Shown: in pieces, positions 11,341 to 22,680 of the stretch
Position numbering within the stretch: position 1 is the first letter of the stretch
How the letters are laid out: each line of letters opens with the position of its first letter
Assembly: GCA_963920525.1 (NCBI GenBank)
Contig: OY986437.1
Location: 115,436,715 to 115,500,714, forward strand
Reading direction: 5' to 3'
Length of the DNA: 64,000 bases
Source: Dichetophora obliterata
Lineage: Eukaryota; Arthropoda; Insecta; Diptera; Sciomyzidae
Notes under the pieces: generated by a model
What the model saw: only the letters and a program-made list of their open reading frames with translations
Told to the model about the DNA's origin: nothing
The model's database searches: none
Translations under genes and position numbers: made by a program

Positions 11341-11432
11341 AGTAAAGGAGTGAAATTAAAAGTTTATTTTACGTTATAACTTCAAACAAACTTGATTCTT
11401 AAGAAAATAAGTAAATATTTTAAAAAATTCGG

Positions 11433-11783
11433 TCGGTGGGCGACTGTAGTCTACTGGGTAGAGTGCGTGGCGCCTAAGCTAAAGAACCGCGATAGCCCGG
11501 GTTCAATTCCAGCTCAGACAGAAAGTTTTTTCAATTGAATTAATTTTTCTGTTCGGTCGTCACCTCTCTGCAGACAATGGCAAACCTCAGAGAGTAAAAA
11601 TTGTCATGTAAAGCTTCTTAAGAACATAAGCCGTTCGGAGTCGGCATAAAACACATAGGTCCAGTTCTCAGTCATTTGTGATCAAACATTTAATAACACG
11701 CACAACACAATTGATCAGTTGAAGCTAGGTCAAAGTCCTTCCGAGGGCTGAAATGACCAGTTTATTTTATTAAAAAAAAAAAT
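11433..11783 (+). mobile_element. tRNA-derived SINE (family S1)
   Basis: A tRNA-like head carries an A-box-like TAGTCTACTGG (11,447-11,457) and a good B box GGTTCAATTCC (11,500-11,510), the internal RNA polymerase III promoter. The body has 'cacctctctgcagacaatgg', 'gcaaacctcagag' and 'ccgttcggagtcggc', which I recall as a conserved central segment of widespread arthropod SINEs. It ends in a poly-A run at ~11,772-11,783. Acceptor-stem halves do not pair, so it is not a functional tRNA gene. Confidence 0.75.
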
Positions 11784-12784
11784 TAATTCGATACGTCCAA
11801 CGTAAAGTTGGAAACTCCATAATTAAAAACTTCAAGTGATACTATTTGTGTGAAGATTTTGGCTTGCAGAGGATACAGAGAAGTAAAACTGGCTTAAAGA
11901 TAAGAGACAGAAGTACAAGTTTCTGTACCCAATTTAGGTTTTAAATTTCATATTCAAAATTATAACAAAAACAATACTTTGAAAGATATCTTAAGTTACC
12001 AACTTATACGTTAGAGGAGAATAATTAAACATGAAGTTATAGAACAAAATAAAAAAGGGCAAGTCGTTTCTATTATTTTATCCATGAGTGCATATTAGAT
12101 AGCAAGTTTGTATTTTAAAATTTTTTTTACAATACAATTTAGAGTTGATCAGCAAATCAGTCTTTTACTTTAAATAAATCAGATTTCAAATTACTTGTTT
12201 GAACTTTTTAAACTCTAAAACCCAAACTGCTTTATAATTTTTTTTTAATATATTTTTAATACCTACATGGCTATAAATTATGGCATGGTATTTATAGACT
12301 ATGCTTTGGCATTAACGGATAATCGGATAAAAAATTAACGGATAATCCGGCATAACTCAGTGGTGTAGATAGCTTTTGGTTGTGGGGGGTCCGTAAAAAT
12401 ATAATAACCTTAAAAAGGTATACTTTTGAATACCTTATTAAATGACTGTTTTATGAAGCCGAATGTCATGATTCACATACTTACTCTGCTGAAACGTCGA
12501 AAAACGGTAGGTAGGTAAAAAAATTATGGACTTGTTGAATTGAATCTGAACAACACCAAATTTCTGGAAATCATGTCACTATATCTCAAGTAATTGTTGA
12601 CTGATTTTGAAAAATTAAACACTGAATATTTCATTAACAAATGTGCACAACAACTAGGCAGAAACACAAAAAAAAACAAGGATTTTAAAAAGTTAATCTA
12701 ATATTATTTGTAATTAAAGTTTAAGTTTAGAATTTATAGGCCTTCAAATTTAGAAAAATTACCTAAAAATCTTGCAGTTTTTCT
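11784..12784. other. AT-rich spacer
   Basis: No gene. A short direct repeat 'attaacggataatc' lies at ~12,314 and ~12,337. A CAGTGGTGTAG string at ~12,358 resembles hAT-type termini, but I found no partner end. Confidence 0.4.
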
Positions 12785-13240
12785 CGTTTTTCAACAAAAC
12801 TAAGCTTTATGGGTATAAAAACAAAAATAATGCGCGTATCTATTCAACGAGGTGTCAAACATAAAATTCCATGTATAACTTTTTAAGATATATTTTTTGT
12901 AACTAGAATTTGTCTGGAAAACAATTGTTTTCCTTTTTACGAAAGCAATACAAAAAAAGAGGATTATCAAGAAGATAACTACATCCAGAAGTACTGTAGA
13001 CAGCGAAGCCTGTGTTGGACTTACTGAGGTTTGTGATCCCTAAGCAGCGGCAGAAGCCTACAATTAAAAAGAGACAACTAAATACATTTTAGCGATGTTA
13101 AGTGAAAAAAGGGTTGTATTTTAAATGCATGTATTTTTATGTTTGATATCTTCTTGAATAGATACTTGTATTATACCTCTTTTGATACCCATAAAGTTTA
13201 GTTTAGTTGGAAAACTTAAAAAACGAGCTAAAATTTTATT
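12785..13240. repeat. Imperfect inverted repeat with ~100-bp arms
   Basis: The left arm (~12,785-12,880, containing 'actaagctttatgggtat' and 'tctattcaacgag') matches the reverse complement of the right arm (~13,125-13,240, containing 'atacccataaagtttagt'). The arms look roughly 75-80% alike by eye. This is the architecture of a foldback or MITE-like element. No termini or duplication were defined. Confidence 0.5.
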
Positions 13241-15184
13241 CCATTTTTTCCAAAGTTGGATGCTTATAACTTCTAAGCCAATTGCGAGCGATCTTAAATT
13301 TTTAAAACAATTAAAGTAGTTGCTATTCTTGAAATGTTCCTAAAGTTTTAGTGCATAACAACAAACTTTAACAGTTTGGGCCTTCTTTTACGGTACAACT
13401 CAATATGGCCCTGTGTGACTGTTTCTGTATTTGCATGAACCAACACCAATATAGAAAATATCACACTTTTCTGCTATTACACCACTTTCTTATATTTTAC
13501 TTCTTTATATCTTTCTTTGACGTTCGGCGATCCAAGTTGTAGATACGTTCGGATGGTTTAGATGTGTTAAATATTTTGTTTGTGTATAAACTTAATATAT
13601 TTGCATGCGAAGAGGCACTAGTAGTTTAATAAAAGTGTAAAAGAATTATGGCTTCGTTCAGTTTTCTGTGCAAACCAAATGTTTGTGGTTTATATAGCAG
13701 CTATTCGAGCCTAACAGGCATTGTGTTAACATTTTTGGAAAATCTGCAATTCATTGTATCATAAATTAAATGGTGCGCGCTTCACCGACTTCCTGTTACT
13801 CATTTCCGTCATATTTTACAAAATCACTCCCACAAATTGCAGGAAACCGAGCGGTAAGATATTATATAACAAAAAGGGTATTTTTAAATCAAAAATTTTA
13901 GAAAAATATTTTTCAAAGAAGACAAGTTGAATATATTTTAGCCTCTGATTGCCATTTATTGGTATGATAAATATAATACACACATTTTAGTTCAATTGGA
14001 CTAATAGTTTTTCCATAATCTTTGGCACCTTTTTAAAAAATGCTTTTTTGAGAAAATCGTGTATGAAGTTTTAATCGGACATGCAATTTGTTCTTATTAT
14101 ACAAAGATGTTTATATGTATATGGGCATTTCCGACAAAAGCTACATTTTTTCAATTGAAAAATGTAAAAATTAAACTTTAAGCTAGAATTATGGTTTTTT
14201 TATACTATTTGGCCCTAAAGTAAGTTAAAATCGCTTGAGGCCTATCGGTATGACGTTATGAAATTGATTTGTATGCATTTTGTGTGTTTTTGAGTGGTTA
14301 CAGGAGTGACACAAAATGTCGGGAATGACGATTACAGGAATGACAAAATCGTGTTTATTTCGGGATTGCAGGCATCAGAGAAAACTAAATCACTTTTCCC
14401 CACGTTTTTGTCATTTATTTGCTAACTACTTTAAAATGTTGCACTCAATTTCATTTTAGTCTATCACTAACTGAATACACAGGTGGTTACAGAAATGACA
14501 ATTTTTTTTGGTTTAAATTATAATGTGTATAAAAAATAAGTTTAATTTTGCACTTGAGCTTCGCACTAAAAACCACTGGTGCATTTTTGAAACTTGGATA
14601 TAAGTAGTGTAAAAAGCCACACTGAGAGGGCACTTAAACGAAACTTGTCTCTTAGTTTTGGTTACTACAAGGCGCGAAATTAAAAAAGTGGTAAAATCGA
14701 GAGACAAAAAGTTTGTAGATGAAACATATGTTTAAAAACTTTTATAAATTTTTAAAATGGATGAAAATATAGGCATATTTTAGCATTTACTCCTGCAAAA
14801 TTAATTTTTTAATGAGCTGTTACTACATAAACATCAAGAAAATATATTTTTTTAAGAAAGATGATTATTCTAAATTACCAAAAATTGTTTTTTTATCACT
14901 CAAAACTATGACAACATGTAAATGGACACATTTGGCGAAATTTCTCATATATTCGCTATTATCAAAGACATTGATCTCAATTTTTGAACACTTATTCTTT
15001 ATTCATATAGTTAGTAACTTTCTTATGAAAAAAAAAAAAATAAAGATTTGTTTTTTAATATTTTAATGAACTTTTATACCTTAAAAAAAGTAATGTTCGG
15101 AAGAAAATTGTGGCATTTTTCAAAATCTTAAAAAGGGAAAAAAGGGAATTTTTGCATGTCTTTTTTTAAATTATACATAAATAT
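13241..15184. other. AT-rich spacer, nothing assigned
   Basis: Low-complexity A/T sequence with only short chance frames. Phrases like 'gttacaggaatgacaa' recur at ~14,300, ~14,332 and ~14,485 and may mark a degraded element, but no termini or coding blocks could be defined. Confidence 0.4.
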
Positions 15185-15370
15185 ACTGGCAACACTGGTC
15201 ATAATACGTGTTTTTTGTACCTCGTATTTTTATGCATCATATATTGTATTTTTATGCATCATACACCACATGGTTGCATAATTTTTGAATACGACAGTCG
15301 CATGGCGGAGTGCTCACAGTTTCAACAATAACAAATGCTATAAATACGAGTTTTTAAATGTTCGCTTAAA
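15185..15370 (+). repeat. Dispersed repeat family B, copy 1
   Basis: Blocks 'gtgttttttgtacctcgtat', 'acgacagtcgcatgg' and 'aacaataacaaatgctata' recur as reverse complements at ~27,255-27,425. The two copies differ by internal insertions. Non-coding; class unknown. Confidence 0.55.
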
Positions 15371-15616
15371 CTGTGAAAAGCCTTATAGTTTACTATCAGA
15401 ATTATATAACAAGCTTGAAATAACAAATGTCAGGAATTCTAATGTTACATATAGTTACAGCAAGAACTCCACTTTCACCCGATAATTCCCATCTAATAAC
15501 CCCACATTTTCTCTAAGTGAGATAGTAATTATAATAATTATCATTTTAAACATTTAATGTCATAAAGGTACGTCCGTCCTTTAGAAAGCGTCAAAAACAT
15601 TAACTCATGAAAGAAC

Positions 15617-15624
15617 GTTTGCCC
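15617..15624. repeat. Left target-site duplication of the hAT element
   Basis: GTTTGCCC precedes the left hAT terminus and matches GTCCGCCC after the right terminus (20,644-20,651) at 6 of 8 positions. Eight base pairs is the length expected for hAT. Confidence 0.7.
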
Positions 15625-15931
15625 TAGGGATGGCCACTTTTTTAAAAAACCTTCGTTTTGGATAACCGGTTTTGTAAATTTCGGTTTTCCACCGAAACTA
15701 AAAACCGAAAAATAACACCGGCTTATAAAAAAACTGAAGAATAACACCGGTTTATAAAAAAACTGAAGAAAAAAACCTTATCTGTATCTTTATCGAGTGT
15801 CTGTTTTGTAGATGTTGGCGCAAGTTTGAAGTGCCATTCCCTGTATTCAACCTTTTTATACAGAGGTTTTAACTCTGCCAAACATTTTTATACTTTTTTA
15901 AAATATCGCCTAATATTGTTCTATTTAAGCA

Positions 15932-17132
15932 TTAATTTCCAGCAATTTTTGACACCGAGTCAGCTACCAATGTCGTCTTGATGTAAACATTTTTAAAGCG
16001 AGGATCCAGCAGTGTTGCTGCATTTAGTAAAATGTTCTTCTCGTAGTTCTTCTGCTTATAAAAAATTAAGCTTTCTTTCAATATTAGACACAATTGTTTG
16101 ACTGAGGCAGTAGACACGATAGGATTATCCAAAAGCTTTAAAAGTTAAGCAATAAATGACATTACTAGGCTGCCTGTGACGTAGTTTGACCCAGAAATTT
16201 CCGTTGTGGCTTCCTCGAACGGCCGCAGAACTTTAATGATTTCTTGTAGCATTGATAGCTCGTTTCCAGTGAGCATTTGTGGTTCGTCCTCGAAGCTTAT
16301 ATTTGAAAACACTCTCACAGCATAATGATGCAGATCTGCAAAATGCTCAATCATATATAAAACTGAGTTCCAACGGGTTTTTACTGCTTGAATGAAAGTT
16401 TTCTGCCTACCCTCTGAAGTCCCATCTTTTTATTGTTCGGCGCGAAATGCATCCATAAAATTATTGCTTTTTCTAGCAAATGTAACTACTTTCTTCACTT
16501 TTTTTATAATCGAGAAAAGAACACTATTTGTCACATCCTCCAGGCCAGCCTGGACCGCTAAGTTTAGGGTATGAGCAAAACAAATCACACTTTTACCTTT
16601 GCCCAAAAATAGTTCTGCTGCGCAAAGTATATTAGATGCACCATCTGTGCACATAGACACTATTTTCTCGTTATTGATGTTGAATTCGGTGCAAATTGCT
16701 GTTAACTGATCGCAAATATTTCGGGCCGTGTGTGCTTTTGCGAGTCTATTTACGCCTAGCATGCCAGACTATTTGGTTATTTTTTGTAGAAAAATAAATG
16801 CAGCAGATTTCGAGTATTTTTATAAAATGATTTGCTTACCAAAAAAATGAACAGTGACGACGAGGAAACTCCTGAAAGAGTTACTGATAGTACACAGATC
16901 GGTGGTCAATGATATGTTTATCACAATTTTGAATTTTTGTTTTAAATGCTCTGAAACTTGGCTGTATTTTGCCTCTACCATTCTTGTTACCTAAATTTCA
17001 TAAAGAACAACTAGCTTTTGTCAAATTGATATTGTAAAATTGATTGTTGTAATTACTGTTTGCCTTGATGTAGGCTTGTACAAAAATGCAACTATTTTCA
17101 TCAAATGTAGAAAACCCACGGTCTCTACATGG
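15932..17132 (-). pseudogene. hAT transposase, central and C-terminal part
   Basis: On the minus strand, in order: VETVGFLHLMKIVAFLYK just beside the Transib junction; MVEAKYSQVSEHLKQKF near 16,960; SLTTDLCT then FLVVTVHFF near 16,860-16,910 (first catalytic Asp region); a short intron at ~16,839-16,768 with GTAAGC and AAATAG boundaries; then VSMCTDGASNILCA and CFAHTLNLAVQAGL (16,762-16,430); KTRWNSVLYMIE; ISGSNYVTGSL; and LLDPRFKNVYIK (16,132-15,932). A TAA at ~16,430 and another at ~16,145 break the frame. The hAT C-terminal dimerisation block is not visible, so it is truncated as well as dead. Confidence 0.85.
17128..17132. repeat. Left target-site duplication of the Transib element (CATGG)
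   Basis: CATGG at 17,128-17,132 is repeated exactly at 20,017-20,021 directly outside the two inverted termini. A five-base-pair duplication is the hallmark length of Transib. Confidence 0.9.
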
Positions 17133-20016
17133 CACTATGGGTAATTTTACCCATTTTTGTGACAAAAATTAATAACAATTAAAGTGAAAAGATTTTTGAA
17201 AAATTTTCTTTTTTGTTTATGTAGAGATAAGCTACGAGAAAAGTTTAAATTAAAAAGATTTTGAAATTTATAAATTTGTAACCCACTTTTGCGAACTTTT
17301 TTTTATTTTGAATATGCATACATATGTATTTTGTTTTCAGTTTTATTTTACATTTCGCTATCTAAATTAATCGAATTTAATTCATTTTCAAAAATATCGC
17401 CTAATCCTGTCTCCAAACTATTTTCGCATTTGCCAATACTGTCATTAAACTCCGCAGATACTTCTGAAACACATAACATATCTAGAACCTCTTGTGGCAG
17501 TTGCGCGCGTCTTCTCTGCTGCATTCGACTATCTAAGCATATTGACGAAATAACTGGATCAGACATGTCCATAGCCCTGTTAAAAACATCAGTTAAATTG
17601 TTTTTGCGGCTGTTCTTTCGGGCATGATGTAGTCTATCTGACTTGTATAATTTGTTCCGCGACTCAGCAGCATCTTCGCCGAAACAACCTACCGGCAGTA
17701 AGGTATTTTCAACAATTTCTCTTGAATGAATCAATACCTTGTGAACGGTCGCCGTCATTGGGAGCCAAGGGTATTTGATTTGTATCATTTGGGCGGTATT
17801 GTGGCAAAAAGCTTGAAATTTCTGGGTATTCAATGGGAATTGACAGCAAATAGTAATGAGTATAATTTTAAGGGAATATGTCAGCTCAACATCAATATCA
17901 ACTATTTCCGAAAAGATGGCATGGTCAGCAAAGGCTCTACGGGCTGTATTGCCATCATTGGTGTTTCCAAATCCACCCGTTTTTGGTTGGTCAACTTTAA
18001 GGCTCATTTTCGACCAAAACAATTGTTGTACAAGCTTTTTTTTCAGAAAGAGTCTTGCGATCGTCATCAGTTCGAATTTGCCATTTTTTAATACCGCTCT
18101 TGTATCCAGCATGCAAAACGAATTCAAAGAATCGTATCCAACAATGCAAAGGACTTATACCATACTTTAGAGTATCTTTTTTTGCAAGAAATTTTTGGCT
18201 TTTGAAGTCTGTAATGGTCATAAAATCCTTTGGAGTTGCTTTGCAAATAGAACACGATTGACTAGATTTTGTATTTGTTAAAACGTTCAACACTTTACCA
18301 TCAATCAACGTAAGAAATAGTTTTAAGTGTATTTCAATGATTTTTCCAACATCGATAACTATTTTTAAACTATTTAAGCCATTTATCTGTTGTTTTAAAT
18401 CATTGTGCTCAAGCAAAATTTTTTCTTTTGTTTCTTTACAAAACTCCAGTTTTATGGGACGACAAAACCTTATAGACTGAGGTGTGCGGTTATTCCAAAG
18501 TTGTCTACCGACCGAATCCACAAGTCTTAAAGGAGTCATTGTTGTTGCAAACAAGGAATAATCGGAATCATCGGATGTGGATGCTTCCTGAAATTTCTGC
18601 TTATAAGAGGAATGCCCAGTGCTGCCATCAAATCCATACCTAACAATTAGATCAGCCTTTAAAAAATTAATATATTCTGTCATTAATGAGACTATGACTC
18701 CTTCTGCATTGCAACAATTCTATTTGCAGTGTGTGTTAACAATGATTGAAGGGAAACATTTGCCTGCCTCTCATTGACTTCAATACCAACTGGTCTGCAA
18801 CTTTTCTTAGAATTGGCGACCTCGTTATAAAGTGGATATATGTCAGCTTTTCGAATTTTATTTTCCCTTCTTGTATTCAAGTACTGTTCTTATGTCAAAT
18901 TGTTTTCTAACAAAAATGCGAGTGCTTCATTTGCAGTGAAGCGAACTGGCTGATTATCAACAGTGTGCACTAATTTTCTCATCTTGCAAGCTCTTGTTGG
19001 ACTAGTAATTGTCTGTCTGAGAAACACTGCCATATCTGCTTTACGTTGAACTCGAGCCGATATCGAAGCTGCACGAACCAGCAATTCCGTTTCATTGCCT
19101 ACTTTCTTTGATAGGTCCTTTGCTTCTCTATTCTTTGCGCGTTCCGATTAATCCACAAACTTTATTTTTGGAAGCCCTACTAAGCATTTCGAAGGGGTAA
19201 TCTTAGTTGCCAAAATAAAATCAGTTCTAACCCAGTGAGCGTTTTGTTTTTGGAAGAGCTCTATCTTTCTGTGGGACTTGTTCCATCTCACATCCAAATT
19301 TTTACAAAAAGTTCGGACTCTCTCTTTCAGAGATGATTCTTCCTCATTCAAAATATTTATATTTCCAACTTGGCCAATAACAAAAGTGAATACAGCATCG
19401 TTCTTATCCTCTTTGCATTTTACTTCAATCCAAACTTTCGCAAGGTTGTTATACTGCAAACGGAGGTCGCCTACGAAAAAATGACAAAAGTCAAAAAACG
19501 CAGAAAATCGCAACGTGATATTAATGAAATAAACTCAAAATGGTCCACTTATCATGTCTCTGATAGTCAAAACACGGCCAAATACGGCCAACATTTATAA
19601 AGCTTATCCAAACCGCATGTTTATGAAAAAAAAAATTTATTTGAGGTTAAGTCACAATAATGAGTTTTTCGCACTAAATCAAAAAGTAAACTCAAATCTG
19701 TCGACTAACCTGTAATCTGCATACCATCACTTTTATTTTCTATATTTAAATTGTATTATTATATTTTGTTTAACGTTTCAAGAACCGATTAAAAATTCAC
19801 ATTAAATACCACTGCATACGCTGCCTGTAACGCGTTGCTCGTAAACAATAACTTTGACGACGTAATAATCACGTGTTACTCGGTTGTTAGAAAAAGGTAG
19901 TACACAGTCATTTAGTTTAAGGTTATTTTTAATCAAATTGTAACAAAAAATTCTTTTTGCTTAAAAGTGTAACAAATGACTTTTCGTCACAAAAATGGAT
20001 CAAATTACCTACAGTG
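17133..20016 (-). mobile_element. Transib transposon (RAG1-related), complete ends, nested in hAT
   Basis: Inverted termini start CACTATGGGTAATTTTACCC at 17,133. The right end, read inward from 20,016, starts CACTGTAGGTAATTTGATCC. Over the first 38 bp, 32 positions match. A perfect 5-bp duplication CATGG flanks the 2,884-bp element. It carries one minus-strand transposase homologous to RAG1 (17,348-19,513). Removing the element and one duplication leaves the hAT coding frame continuous across the site, so it inserted into an hAT exon. Confidence 0.92.
17348..19513 (-). pseudogene. Transib (RAG1-like) transposase pseudogene
   Basis: About 720 codons on the minus strand with three in-frame stops (at 19,148, 18,890 and 18,692) and two compensating frame changes (~18,690 and ~18,000). 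Landmarks align with RAG1 core. YGFDGSTGHSSYKQKF (~18,640) is the first catalytic Asp region, like SCDG in RAG1. SQSCSICKATP (~18,260) matches the zinc-binding CxxC after the RAG1 insertion domain. YGISPLHCWIRFFEF (~18,160) aligns with the RAG1 second-Asp region but has no Asp in that column. GFGNTNDGNTARRAF (~17,965) matches NGNFARKL. VGCFGEDAAESRNKLYK (~17,690) matches the RAG1 Glu962 block. It ends near the usual C-terminus. Dead by stops, but clearly of this family. Plus-strand ORFs over it are shadows. Confidence 0.88.
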
Positions 20017-20021
20017 CATGG

Positions 20022-20460
20022 GAATGCAGCAAGTTATTCTTGCAAATATAGTAAAGTATGACCTTCTTAATATCTCTGTGCCGCTGTCCTCCACCTGAAA
20101 AAGTTTGTACATATAAAATATTAACTATAAACTTCAAAATTATTTATTAATGTCCATATCGCCAACCCCTCTTTATGAACACTACAAATGGACACGCATA
20201 TAAAGTTAATATGATAATTACTTGAATAGCTAGATATGTTCTCCTAACTTCGAACAATGTGGGCTGACGTCATCTTTGTGTAGACAACCATTGGGCATCA
20301 AGTAATAGTGAAGCCGAAGTAGCGGTAGATGAAGCATTGACACATATTGGTGCAAAGGATTCAGCAGTAGGCTGCGAAACGTTGCATGAATTTACTATTT
20401 CAGACGACACAGAAGATGAAATGACGACACACTTCACTCTTCATTAACGTCCGAAATTTT
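20022..20460 (-). pseudogene. hAT transposase, N-terminal exons
   Basis: On the minus strand a splice-acceptor-like CTTTTTCAG at ~20,096-20,104 precedes a frame ending YYICKNNLLHSH at the Transib junction. It continues into VETVGF beyond the insertion. Further upstream (20,260-20,440) a Ser/Thr-rich linker and RQPTLFEV resemble the region between a BED zinc finger and the catalytic core. No Cys/His finger is recognisable, so the DNA-binding exon is lost or degraded. Confidence 0.6.
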
Positions 20461-20643
20461 ATATTTTGATCTATTTTTGCAATTTAATTAAAGTTTATTC
20501 ACTTTTAGATAATTTCTTATTGCCGGTTTCTTACATTTTTCACCTAATTTACGGTATTTTTTCTTCTAAAAAATCACCGAAAAAACCGGTTTTACAAAAA
20601 AAACCGATCATTATTAAACACCAACCGTTTTTGGCCATCCCTG

Positions 20644-22404
20644 GTCCGCCCTGACTAAGAATCCAATTACAACATTCAGTACATGAGCTCATGGCAACTA
20701 TTAACAAGGAGCCTTATTACAATAGTCGAGGTCATGAACACACACACATACATAAGTAAATCTAAACATTCTGAAAATCCGTTCAAAGCTTGGGATTTAA
20801 GGTTTCAAATTAATAAGTAAATTTAAACAATCCCAACGTCCGTTCGAAACTCAACAATGAAGGTTTCAAATTAATTTATAATAAACTAAGTGGGTACCAA
20901 TAACCAACGGCTACTATAAACAAAATGCATCGAATGATGGAAAGCTCGATCATCCGATGGGTTTAAAGTACAAAGCTCTTTTTACTATGGAAAGCTTTGT
21001 AGAATTGGTATAAATATCAGAGTTGATTTAAAATCAAGTTCAGATACATTTGGAGAGTAATACATTAAGAAGTTTTAAGAGTAAAGACTAAATAAGAAAT
21101 AAAAAGTGTTAATAAATAATAAAAGTATTAATAAAAAGAAATAATAAATTAATTAAGAAATAAGTGTTAATTAGAAATAAAACATAATTAATTAATTAAG
21201 AGTTATTCAATTATATAAATTAAAATGTGTTTTTAATTAATTTATGGAAAAGGATTAGGATAAGGTAGTCTCTTACATAAAACTGGCGGAAAACACATAA
21301 AACTATATAAATGTGCTTAAATATAATTTTAGCATTTTGAAGTAGGAAGAGATTAGTTCAATATTTAAAATATTATATTTTTACTGATTTTTTTTCAAAT
21401 ATGTTAAAATTTACTTCAGTCATGCAAATGAGTAACACATCATGTCTGCTGCAAGGTCTTACTTTCATAAATCAAAAAAGTACATCTTTAGTTACTTACA
21501 TTATTGTTGTTGCTGACTATCTTTGCTGTTGAGTAAAAAGTTTCTGTAATCAAGATTCTTTTGTTCTGTTGCACTACGGTGATTATTTAAAATCCCCAGT
21601 AAATTATATAAAAGGCTTTGCATTTGTTGATAATTGAAATAAATACCAGATGCTCATGTGCCAATGGCAGAGAGCTCAATGCATGTGAATGTTTGCAATA
21701 TTTATGTTTAAAAAAAAGAAAAAATCGCAATATTGCCTGTGCGCCAACGTTCATTATAAAAATGTTAACACGTGTTCACTTGGCTTTACATAAAATTTCA
21801 CTTAATGATAGGCTTAAGTATACATAAAATCAATATTCTTTATTAAGAACAAATATAAATCGTTTAAATAATGAGAGTTAATCGTGATATATTTTTAAAA
21901 TATTTTGTGCTTGATTACCAGCAAAGCTGTGTTTCGCTGCACGTAACTGAATTACTTAAAAAAATAAAGCCTTTAAAGGTTGCAGCTTAATACTTAACGA
22001 CGAAGGTTTTATATATGTGGAAAATGAAATACACAATGAAGTTGCTTATAGCTTTCTGTTAATATATTATTTAATTTTAACATATATATTTTTTTAAGTA
22101 TTTCAATTTTAACATTCATGGCTTGTAAGTAGTTTGATTTTAACACTTATAGTTTATAAGTAGTTAAATTTTAAAGTTAATCGTTTTCATTAAAATATTT
22201 AACTTTATGGCATAAACTTTGCTTTCGCATAGCAAGTCTTCTTTAGCCAGCTTTAGCTTTCAACGCAACATTTCGGTTTTATGCCGCATGTAGCTTTCTG
22301 TCGTTTCGTCGGTTTAGTATCAGAAAAAATAACATTTTCAAAAGTGGTAGAAACGTGTCGTTTTTAATAACGTTTAATCCAGATTTTGCACTTCTAACTT
22401 TTAT
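20644..22404. other. AT-rich region with a short tandem repeat and possible LTR-like sequence
   Basis: A ~62-bp unit ending 'aaggtttcaaattaat' is present twice at ~20,755-20,875. A TATAAATATCAGAG string (~21,010) followed by AATAAA-rich sequence could be part of a solo LTR, but ends were not defined. 21,080-21,240 is simple A/T sequence rich in 'aataaa' and 'taatta'. No gene seen. Confidence 0.35.
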
Positions 22405-22680
22405 TTTAAATTTAAGAACGAACATTTTAAAATAAAATAGTAAAACGTTTATATTCATTATAAAAACGAAAATTTTAAAACTAGATTCTAAAATGTTCCT
22501 TTGATTTTTAACAATAGACATTTTAAGATGTAATAGTAAAACGTTTTTTTTTTTCATTTTTAAAACGAACATTTTAAAATTAGATTCTAAAATGTTCGTT
22601 TGATTTTTAACAATAAACATTTTAAAATGCAATAGTAAAACGATTATTTTCATTTTAAAAACGAAAATTTTCATTATTTT
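22405..22680. repeat. AT-rich tandem repeat, ~99-bp period
   Basis: Blocks 'ctaaaatgttc', 'tttgatttttaacaat' and 'aatagtaaaacg' recur at a 99-bp spacing (for example tgttcct at 22,494 and tgttcgt at 22,593), with a third partial unit upstream. The minus-strand 131-codon ORF over it reflects the periodicity and is not a gene. Confidence 0.7.

Larger units (their letters stand above)
15625..20643 (-). mobile_element. hAT-superfamily transposon, interrupted by a Transib element
   Basis: The left end starts TAGGGATGGCCAC and the right end finishes TGGCCATCCCTG, giving 12-bp inverted termini with the hAT signature (CAGGGATGGCCA). Sub-terminal AACCGGTTTT-like blocks are on both sides. The flanking 8-bp sequences match at 6 of 8 positions. 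A minus-strand hAT transposase is carried in pieces (20,022-20,460 and 15,932-17,132) on either side of a later Transib insertion. Total length is ~5.0 kb, or ~2.1 kb without the Transib. Confidence 0.85.

Noticed and set aside
12358..12375. hAT terminus CAGTGGTGTAG
   Set aside because: No matching inverted end or 8-bp duplication found nearby.
17726..18170. Plus-strand ORFs of 104-121 codons
   Set aside because: They are antisense shadows of the Transib transposase.
22279..22674. 131-codon minus-strand ORF
   Set aside because: It follows the 99-bp AT-rich tandem repeat; residue repeats track the DNA period.
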